From Rugalucina vietnamica (lineage: Eukaryota; Mollusca; Bivalvia; Lucinida; Lucinidae): a DNA stretch of 64,000 nt. Made by a program: the position numbers and the translations under genes. The notes under the pieces are model-generated. The model was not told where the DNA came from, ran no database searches, and saw only the letters and a program-made list of their open reading frames with translations. The stretch is taken from positions 22,048,488-22,112,487 of the forward strand of contig OZ024871.1 in assembly GCA_964017185.1 (NCBI GenBank), read 5' to 3'. The first letter of the stretch is position 1, and every line of letters starts with the position of its first letter. Shown piece by piece: positions 56,411-64,000 of the stretch.

Positions 56411-56586
56411 CAGTCGAGTGCCCTGGAGTTGCGCGGCACACGGAGTTGCGCATATCGTAGTTTCATATCTCGGGACTTCTGCGGTGATTGTCAGCATCGT
56501 TTGCGAAGATTATTTTGTCAAAAGAAATCATTTAATACGCCAAACATGTAGAATATTATCGAGTGAAAAGAATACACTGAAAAAGC

Positions 56587-57046
56587 GTAAGTAAAACACA
56601 CCTGTCAATCCCATTGTTTACATATTGCGTCACCCTCATTAATTATTCATGAGGCTTTCCATTGACCCAGTTTTTTCTCGCCAAGCAAGCGCCATTCAAC
56701 TCGAAACAAAACACGTTTTCCCAGTCATCTTCCACAGTTTTTGTCAGACTTGAATAATAATAATCCAATTTGAAACTCTATTCCATTTCAAATAATCGTT
56801 TTGAACCGATAAAATCAAGCAAACAATGGTTTCCTCAAAATGACACAGACGATTTTCCCGCCATTGCTGTGTTTTGGAAGAGGCCCCGAACCGCGCATTG
56901 ATTTTTAAAAGTACGGAAGCCAATAAGTGTCATAAAAAAAACAACTTTTTTTTCGATTTTCTTAAGGCAACAGTGCAAAGCAATTATTTTCCTGTAATTT
57001 ATAAAACACTGCATGGTCAGTAAATATTGGCCCCATTTTTTTTCAG
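56587..57046 (+). other. Possible 5' UTR intron of the pogo gene
   Basis: GTAAGT at 56587-56592 and TTTTTTTTCAG at 57036-57046 form a plausible donor and acceptor. Ten nt after the acceptor is the ATG of the transposase. The pyrimidine tract explains why the frame upstream of the ATG is open but not protein-like. Confidence 0.45.
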
Positions 57047-57056
57047 TCCAGTCAAC

Positions 57057-59003
57057 ATGTCCTCCAAGAAACAGCCCCAGAAAACTAAATATGGCTATCT
57101 ACAATTGCATGATGCTTACAAGGCTGTCAAGGAAAAAGGTTTTGCTATAAGAAAGGCTGCTAAGCAACATGGGCTTCCAGAATCAACTCTCAGGTGGAGA
57201 CTAGCTAACAGTAATGGAGAAAATGTAAAATGGGGTGGTCAAACCATATTTTCGAGAACCCAAGAGGAAATGTTAGCAGAACACTGTGTTTCAATGGCCC
57301 ATCTTGGTTATGGTTTTTCTAGATGGCAGGTACTTGAAGTAGCTGAAAATATGTCCGAATCAATGGGTAGGAGTAGTGAGCCTGGGAAGCGTTGGTTCTA
57401 TGGCTTCCTTAACAGATTTCCAGAGCTGAAGATGATACATCCTAAAAAGCGTGACAAAGCAAGGGATGACGCAGTGAACGAGGACACGTTACACACATAT
57501 TTTGATGAACTTGAACATGTATTGGACAAGTATGACATCAAGAATAAGCCCCAATTCATATGGAATGTTGATGAGACAGGCATCTCCTTGGATCACAATC
57601 CTCCAAAGATCCTGGCAAGGTCGGGCAGCAACCCACACTGTGTCACCTCGGGAAAGTCGGCCACAACCACAGTCATTGCTGCTGTTAGTGCTCTCGGAGA
57701 GACAATTCCCCCTTTTGTTATTTTCAAAGGAGACAGACTGACAAAGGATATCAGAACGGGTGGTGTTGTTGGGACCGAATACAGGACCTCACAGACTGGG
57801 TGGTCAAATTCTAATCTGTTCTTAGATTTCTTTACCAACCATTTCATGCATGTGACCACCAGACCTCTTATCCTACTATACGACGGTCATTCAACCCACG
57901 TAACATGTGATGTCATAGAGGCTGCAAGACAGGAAGATGTCCATCTTTTTGTTTTACCCCCACATACTAGCCATTGCCTCCAACCCCTTGATGTTTCTGT
58001 CTTCAGTCCATTCAAAAAAAATCTGAATTCTGAATGCCACAAGTTTCTACATGCCCACCCGAGCCGGGTTATTGTGAAGGAGGATTTACCCAATATAAGT
58101 GGGGCTTCATTTAGCAGCTCAATGACTGTGAGCACCATTATGTCCGGATTCAGAAAAACTGGTATCTTCCCCTTTGACCCATCCTCACCCCATGTTTCAC
58201 CCCCACAAATAACAAAGGAAAAACCTGCAATTAAACCAACAAGGAAAGAGCGGAAAGACAATAGAGTGGTGAAAATCTTATTCCAAGAAAAAACAGAAGA
58301 ATTCAAGAAACTCAAAGAGAATGTGGAACCAAAGAAAAAGCGGAGTACATTTGTTCCTCCATATGGGGCGGCAATAACGGAAGATGACTTCTACGAAAAA
58401 AAGAAACTGATGGAGAAGGAGAGAAAGGAAAGGGAGGAGAAAAAGGAAAAGAATAAAAAGGAAAAAGAAGAGAAAAAGGAAAAAGAAGAGAAAAAGGAGA
58501 AAGAAAAGAAACAAGAAAAGGAACAGAACAAGGGACAACGTAAAAGAAAGCAGTTCACCCCACCATACACCCAACCAGACATTCAACGGCCAGGCCCAAG
58601 TGATGAAATAATAGTTGAGGATATTCCAGACAATGATGATATTGATAAGAGAAAGAAAGCTAAAACTGACCAAAAGCAGCATGAAAAGAAAACCAAAGGG
58701 AAAGGTAAAGGAACCATGCCTAATTCAAATAGAGGTAAAGGACCCGCAAAGAAAGGGAGTAAGAAGACTGTAAAAGTGGAGTCTGTGACTGTCAGTCGTG
58801 ATGAGGAAAATGACACAGTGAATTGTGCAGTATGTGGCAAGTGGCAACCCGATGCATTAAATCTGCAGTTACAGATACAGTTGGTCACCTGGGGTCAATG
58901 TGATGCATGTGGAGACTGGGTTCATCTGAAATTTTGTACATCTGTTAGGGAGTTGAATGATGATGATGAGTTTAGGTGTCCCAGGTGTGAAAATGAGCAA
59001 TAA
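57057..59003 (+). CDS. Pogo-family transposase with C-terminal PHD finger
   Basis: 648 aa from ATG 57057; an upstream TTG at 57027 would only add pyrimidine-tract residues. Numbering is from this ATG. An N-terminal psq-type helix-turn-helix (about 11-50: AIRKAAKQHGLPESTLRWRL) is followed by a CENP-B/Tc5-like second HTH (about 60-130). The DDE_1 catalytic domain has D172 (WNVDETGI), D276 (LLYDGHSTH) and D312 (PLDVSVF), a DD35D spacing. A K/E-rich predicted coil follows (about 395-500), then a C4HC3 PHD-like finger: C590, C593, C615, C618, H623, C627, C641, C644, ending CPRCENEQ. No frameshift or stop. The enzyme would cut at TA-flanked ends and reinsert; PHD fingers often bind histone tails (family knowledge). 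AATAAA overlaps the stop codon (58999-59004). Confidence 0.9.
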   Translation: MSSKKQPQKTKYGYLQLHDAYKAVKEKGFAIRKAAKQHGLPESTLRWRLANSNGENVKWGGQTIFSRTQEEMLAEHCVSMAHLGYGFSRWQVLEVAENMSESMGRSSEPGKRWFYGFLNRFPELKMIHPKKRDKARDDAVNEDTLHTYFDELEHVLDKYDIKNKPQFIWNVDETGISLDHNPPKILARSGSNPHCVTSGKSATTTVIAAVSALGETIPPFVIFKGDRLTKDIRTGGVVGTEYRTSQTGWSNSNLFLDFFTNHFMHVTTRPLILLYDGHSTHVTCDVIEAARQEDVHLFVLPPHTSHCLQPLDVSVFSPFKKNLNSECHKFLHAHPSRVIVKEDLPNISGASFSSSMTVSTIMSGFRKTGIFPFDPSSPHVSPPQITKEKPAIKPTRKERKDNRVVKILFQEKTEEFKKLKENVEPKKKRSTFVPPYGAAITEDDFYEKKKLMEKERKEREEKKEKNKKEKEEKKEKEEKKEKEKKQEKEQNKGQRKRKQFTPPYTQPDIQRPGPSDEIIVEDIPDNDDIDKRKKAKTDQKQHEKKTKGKGKGTMPNSNRGKGPAKKGSKKTVKVESVTVSRDEENDTVNCAVCGKWQPDALNLQLQIQLVTWGQCDACGDWVHLKFCTSVRELNDDDEFRCPRCENEQ

Positions 59004-59417
59004 ACTAAACAGCTGTGATTCAATGTACATAAGTTTCCATGTTAACTTTTAGGAGTTTTCAAAATTGTTTTACATTTAAATTAGCATTTGATATTTTCAA
59101 AGTTATCTATTTAAATTTACTGTTTGAATGGGCCACCATACCTACAGAATTTCATGAGGACAGCCCCCTCCTGACGTCATATGAATCCACTGCGCAACTC
59201 CAGGAGACCTTTGACCTCTCGGGAAAACATGGTGGTAAGTTTGTTTTTGAAGGAAATTCAAGAAAACTTTTCAACATTTCCCAATTTTTTTTGACATTTC
59301 TTTACATAAGAAGTTCATGCAAAAAATAGAATATTTGTTTTATTCAGGCGGGGCTTTTATTATCACCCAAATGACCAAATAATGCTTCGGTGCGCAACTC
59401 CAGGGGACAGCATCGTA

Positions 59418-59784
59418 GTATAATTTTTCTGTATATGTATACTAGTCGTGTGAAACGCCCTAATTCGTCAATAAACCGAAAAACATGTTTAAATATGATT
59501 GTCTTTATTTTTTCCAGACTTAATGTTTCTGATCCTTTCATCAGAACACCGCAAAGATATTCAGGCATAAGGTTAACGATTGTATTTTGGTTGACACCTG
59601 GAAAAACAATTTCTGATATAGAAGATAACATTGTGTGTCGTATGTCAGCATATCTAGGACAATTTGATAAATAATGGGACGGCGTTTCGGCGACATGGTC
59701 ACAGGTTTCATTTTCACAGAACGGAGTGTCAATAAGTTTGTAATTAAAAAGTTGGCCTCGGAGATGACTAAGACCCAGACGCAT
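59418..59784 (-). pseudogene. C-terminal fragment of a LINE ORF2
   Basis: Minus-strand frame: MRLGLSHLRGQLFNYKLIDT, then a C-x4-C...H...C zinc-like motif (FCENETCDHVAETPSHYLSN, CPRYADIR). This RLGLSHL...FNYKLID..C.C....E...HY...CP.Y pattern is typical of the end of non-LTR retrotransposon proteins. The 5' part is missing and the frame runs into the pogo end. Confidence 0.7.
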
Positions 59785-60140
59785 TCTACAATGGTTTATT
59801 GTTTAACTTGACCTCTATTGTTTAAACTTGACCTCTAATACTCAAATAATTAATGAAAATTTACCTTTTTTGGGGCCCCAGCAACCAATCAAAATAAGAG
59901 CTGTCGCAGGACAGCGTGCTCGACTGCTTCTGACCTTTGTCAAACATAAGGCCAAACCCGACCAGTAACCCGTACATCTTTTTGCCTTGATGCAATAAGG
60001 CAAAATCACTGAACCATGGAAGTTAACTATAACTACCTAAGATTTAGAGGTCTCACTCATATTGTGAAAGAAGTGTGTTCATATATCGTTTATTCAACTG
60101 AGTGCCAAGACACAAGGCAAAATCACTGAACCGTAAAATA

Positions 60141-62523
60141 AGGTCACACTGACCTATAAGTATTTCAGGGTCAAAGGTCTAGTGATACTTACTCATAATG
60201 TGAAAGAAATATGATCATATACCCATTTAGTGTTGAGATATAAAGCAAAATCACTGAACCATGAAATTAGGTCATAGTGACCTATAAGTATGTTTGGGTT
60301 AATGGTCTGGTCATACTCATTCATAATCAGAAAGAAGTATGAAAAAATACCAACTGAGTGTCGAGATATAAGGCAAAATCACTGAACCATGAAATTAAGT
60401 CACAGTGACCCAGGAATACTTTACGGTCAAAGGTCTTGTCATACTCATACATAACCTGAAAGCAGTATGTCCATATGCCAATTGAGTGCCGAGATATAAA
60501 GGAAAATCACTGAACCGTGAAATCAGGTCATATTGACCTAGGACTACTTTACACGCAAACATAGTGTGAACGAAGTTTGTTCATAAACCACTTGAGTGCT
60601 GAGATATAAGGCAAAGTCACTGAACCATGAAATTAGGTCACAGTGACCTATAAGTATATTGGGGTCAAAGATCTGGTCATACTCACTCATAATCTGAAAA
60701 AAGTATGAAAATATACTAATTGAGTGTCAAGATATAGGCAAAATCACTGAACCGTAAAATTAGGTCATAGTGACCTAGGACTACTTCAGGGTCAAAGGTC
60801 TTGCCATACGCAAACATACTTTGAAAGAAGTTTGTTCATAAACCATTTGAGTACCTAGATATAAGGCAAAATCACTGAACCGTGAAATTAGGTCACAGTG
60901 ACCTATAAGTATATTGGGGTCAAAGGTCTGGTCATACACACTCATAATCTGAAAAAAGTATGAAAATATACTAATTGAGTGTCAAGATATAAGGCAAAAT
61001 CACTGAACCATGAAATTAGGTCACAGTGACCTAGGACTACTTCAGGGTGAAAGGTCTTGTCATAAGCAAACATACTTTGAAAGAAGTTTGTTCATAAACC
61101 ATTTGAGTACCTAGATATAAGGCAAAATCACTGAACCGTGAAATTAGGTCACAGTGACCTATAAGTATATTGGGGTCAAAGGTCTGGTCATACACACTCA
61201 TAATCTGAAAAAAGTATGAAAATATACTAATTGAGTGTCAAGATATAAGGCAAAATCACTGAACCATGAAATTAGGTCACAGTGACCTAGGACTACTTCA
61301 GGGTGAAAGGTCTTGTCATAAGCAAACATACTTTGAAAGAAGTTTGTTCATAAACCATTTGAGTACCGAGATATAAGGCAAAATCACTGAACCGTGAAAT
61401 TAGGTCACAGTGACCTATAAGTATATTGGGGTCAAAGGTCTGGTCATACTCACTCATAATCTGAAAAAAGTATGAAAATATACTAATTGAGTGTCAAGAT
61501 ATAAGGCAAAATCACTGAACCGTGAAATTAGGTCACAGTGACCTATAAGTATATTGGGGTCAAAGGCCTGGTCGTACTTACTCATAATCTGAAAGAAGTA
61601 AGAAAATATACTAATTGAGTGTCAACATATAAGGCAAAATCACTGAACCATGGAAAGTAGGTCAACCGACCCTTACCGTCGTGACACACAAGACAGTGTT
61701 AAAAAGTCAAAAGATGAATGACCAACCATCTTCCTAAGTTGTTTCTATTAAGAAATAAAAAGAAAAAAAAATCGGTGTTCTAGATTTTGACCTCTAGCCC
61801 CGCCCCCCTGACTCCGACCCGGTCGGATGTCATGGAACCTAAAGTGTACGAAGTATGAATGCTTTATGATAAGTTGTTGTCAAGATATGGACTCCTTGTA
61901 AAAGTTACACAGCAGTACATCTATTTTTTACAGTGTTCTAGTTTTTAATACTAATTGAGTGTCAAGATATAGGCAAAATCACTGAACCGTAAAATTAGGT
62001 CATAGTGACCTAGGACTACTTCAGGGTCAAAGGTCTTGCCATACGCAAACATACTTTGAAAGAAGTTTGTTCATAAACCATTTGAGTACCTAGATATAAG
62101 GCAAAATCACTGAACCGTGAAATTAGGTCACAGTGACCTATAAGTATATTGGGGTCAAAGGTCTGGTCATACACACTCATAATCTGAAAAAAGTATGAAA
62201 ATATACTAATTGAGTGTCAAGATATAAGGCAAAATCACTGAACCATGAAATTAGGTCACAGTGACCTAGGACTACTTCAGGGTGAAAGGTCTTGTCATAA
62301 GCAAACATACTTTGAAAGAAGTTTGTTCATAAACCATTTGAGTACCTAGATATAAGGCAAAATCACTGAACCGTGAAATTAGGTCACAGTGACCTATAAG
62401 TATATTGGGGTCAAAGGTCTGGTCATACTCACTCATAATCTGAAAAAAGTATGAAAATATACTAATTGAGTGTCAAGATATAAGGCAAAATCACTGAACC
62501 GTGAAATTAGGTCACAGTGACCT
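60141..62523. promoter_or_regulatory. Array of 16 perfect ERE-type palindromes
   Basis: AGGTCAnnnTGACCT starts near 60141, 60269, 60525, 60635, 60762, 60890, 61018, 61145, 61274, 61402, 61530, 61997, 62125, 62253, 62380 and 62509. One imperfect copy is near 60397. Period about 128 bp. Spacers are CAC, TAG, TAT and CAG. Binding is not shown. Confidence 0.6.
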
Positions 62524-62920
62524 ATAAGTATATTGGGGTCAAAGGCCTGGTCGTACTTACTCATAATCTGAAAGAAGTAAGAAAATATACTAATTGAGTG
62601 TCAACATATAAGGCAAAATCACTGAACCATGGAAAGTAGGTCAACCGACCCTTACCGTCGTGACACACAAGACAGTGTCAAAAAGTCAAAAGATGAATGA
62701 CCAACCATCTTCCTAAGTTGTTTCTATTAAGAAATAAAAAGAAAAAAAATCGGTGTTCTAGATTTTGACCTCTAGCCCCGCCCCCCTGACTCCGACCCGG
62801 TCGGATGTCATGGAACCTAAAGTGTACGAAGTATGAATGCTTTATGATAAGTTGTTGTCAAGATATGGACTCCTTGTAAAAGTTACACAGCAGTACATCT
62901 ATTTTTTACAGTGTTCTAGT
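60714..62920 (+). repeat. Tandem segmental duplication inside F2c
   Basis: A block starting TACTAATTGAGTGTCAAGAT (with the diagnostic shortened word GATATAGGC) and ending GTGTTCTAGTTTTTAA occurs at 60714-61948 and again from 61949 to about 62920. The second block has two fewer 128-bp units. The join at 61948 falls within TTTTTAATACTAATTG. Confidence 0.8.
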
Positions 62921-63524
62921 TTTTAACCTCCTGCCCCACCCCACAGGCATGGACCCAGAGAGCCGATGCCATGAAATGAAACTCAACCCTACAGGGTACC
63001 TATGGTCCCAGTATGAAAGCCCTCTGATAAAAATTTTTCAACATATAGACTTCTAGAATACAATATCACAGAAAAGCCATTATTATTAATGGTGTTCTAG
63101 ATTTTAACCTCTAGCCCCTCCCCCTGGCATGGACCCAGGGACCTGATGCTATGGAATGAAAGCCGACCCTACAGGGTGTCAATGGCCCAAGTATCAATGC
63201 TTTCTGATGAGTGGTTGTCAAGATATGGACTTCTAGAAAACTTTAACACAATAAGGTGTTCTAGATTTTAACCTCCAGCCCCACCCCCCCCCCCCCCCCC
63301 CAGGCTGGACCCAGGGGCCCGATGCCATGGAATGAAAGCTAACCCTACAGGGTATCTATGGTCCATGTATGAATGCTTTCTGATGAGTGGTTGTCAAGAT
63401 ATGGACTTCTAGAAAACTTTAACGCAAGTGTGACGCACACGGGAACGCACACGGGAACGCACACGGGAACGTGGACGACCGGGGTGACTGAAATAGCTCT
63501 ATGCACTTCGTGCAGTCGAGCTAT

Positions 63525-63870
63525 TAAATAAACATTTCTGCAAAATCTCCAATCAGAGACTGCAGAAATAGCAAATTTTCACTTTTCCCCATTATAAGTC
63601 TATGGAAACTGAAAGTAGCCATAGCAACCAGAGTTCTTATCTGACTGGAACAAAAACATTTTTTTTGTAGAGGCTAATGCCAGGAACATGTATGCAAAGT
63701 ATCAGCTTCATAAAGCAAACAGTTTCTGAGAAGAAGATTTTTAAAGATTTTTTTCGAAAATTTGCTCTTTTTGGGGCCCCAGCAACCAATTAAAATAAGC
63801 GATCAGGATGAAGGTCATCTGAAAGGTAGTGCATTACTCAATAAACATTTCTCTATAAATAACAAGAACT
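63525..63870 (+). repeat. Repeat tract related to the F6/F1 units
   Basis: Contains CCCATTATAAGTCTATGG, TTTCTGAGAAGAAGATTTTT and TTTTTGGGGCCCCAGCAACC, shared with 52.6-55.2 kb and with 59860. No gene. Confidence 0.5.
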
Positions 63871-64000
63871 CCGCGGAGGTCGATATCGCACCTGCATCGG
63901 GCAAAGTCAATAGACCGTGAAATATAGTTCAAGGGCGCCGGGTCAAGGTGCGTGCTTGAAGGGCATGTCAAGGACAATAACTATGCAAGGTTTCAGACTT
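63871..64000 (+). mobile_element. 5' end of an F3 element, cut by the window
   Basis: Starts AAGAACTCCGCGGAGGTCGA, then TATCGCACCTGCATCGGG, then the F3 unit (GTGAAATATAG, GTCAAGGTGCGTGCTTGAAG, TATGCAAGGTTTCAG). CTCCGCGGAG is a perfect palindrome. Confidence 0.7.

Larger units (their letters stand above)
56411..59415 (+). mobile_element. Pogo/Tigger-type DNA transposon, apparently autonomous
   Basis: Ends share CCCTGGAGTTGCGC on the left (56421-56434) and its complement on the right (59392-59405), about 10 nt inside TA dinucleotides (56409-56410 and 59416-59417), the target of this superfamily. A second GGAGTTGCGC lies inside each end (56442 and near 59191). The outermost 10 nt match poorly between ends. 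It encloses an intact transposase gene. Confidence 0.75.
59895..63523 (+). mobile_element. Hairpin-ended element F2c with ERE-like array
   Basis: Same ends as F2a: GCTGTCGCAGGACAGC with GCTCGACTGC, and the 3' hairpin at 63494-63523 with GCAGTCGAGC. The core has the 128-bp array (about 60020-61650, again 61950-62630) and the 165-bp units (61760-63420). It carries an internal tandem duplication. A C(16) or longer run is at about 63283-63302. The left flank, TTTTTGGGGCCCCAGCAACC, recurs at 63768, so it was probably inserted into another repeat. Confidence 0.75.

Noticed and set aside
57027..57056. Upstream start of the pogo ORF
   Set aside because: Position 57027 is TTG, not ATG, and the added residues come from a pyrimidine tract that looks like a splice acceptor; ATG 57057 is preferred.
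58278..58888. Two long minus-strand ORFs over the pogo gene
   Set aside because: They are the antisense of the K/E-rich codons (F/L/S-rich, low complexity) and lie opposite an intact transposase.

Overview
The window looks like a bivalve mollusc genome; this is inferred, with no species call. It is A+T-rich, intron-rich and full of short elements whose cores are tandem repeats and whose ends are hairpins, a style common in bivalves, together with tRNA-derived SINEs. Host coding sequence is sparse. I see no rRNA gene, intact tRNA gene, CRISPR array or prokaryotic feature.

Positions 1 to about 30 kb are mainly the minus-strand introns of one host gene, a four-MBT-repeat chromatin reader of the MBTD1/L3MBTL2 family, closest in my reading to MBTD1. 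Nine exons are well supported between 27.8 kb and 1.66 kb: FCS zinc finger, MBT1, MBT2 and MBT3. MBT4 would lie to the left of the window. The introns hold a nearly intact Ty3/gypsy-like LTR retrotransposon (10833-20752, same strand as the gene), a mariner remnant with a miniature LTR element (TRIM) inside it, several MITEs and SINEs, and hairpin-ended tandem-repeat elements. Two MBTD1 exons each carry a +1 frame break, so this copy may be decaying or the assembly may have local indels.

Positions 30-50 kb are almost entirely repeats: a hairpin-ended element with a zinc-finger-encoding transposon inserted in it (30848-33211), a coiled-coil first-exon candidate (34496-34829, minus), a long inverted repeat (about 36.9-41.3 kb), fold-back elements, a chimeric hairpin-ended element (46169-49256) and a reverse-transcriptase pseudogene. 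Positions 50-64 kb hold a CRE-containing candidate promoter with a first exon (51.85 kb), further hairpin-ended arrays, a transposon with TTGGCCCAA clusters, an intact pogo/Tigger-type transposase with a C-terminal PHD finger (57057-59003), a LINE fragment and a second large array element.

The most striking pattern is a set of at least five element families with the same plan. Each has a 5' palindrome, a short subterminal motif, a tandem-repeat core, a GGAC-rich stretch, and a 3' hairpin that contains the complement of the 5' motif and ends in TAA or similar. In one family the two end motifs covary. This resembles non-autonomous Helentron (Helitron-like) elements. Two members carry 23 perfect copies of the palindrome AGGTCAnnnTGACCT, the consensus estrogen response element, at a spacing of about 128 bp.
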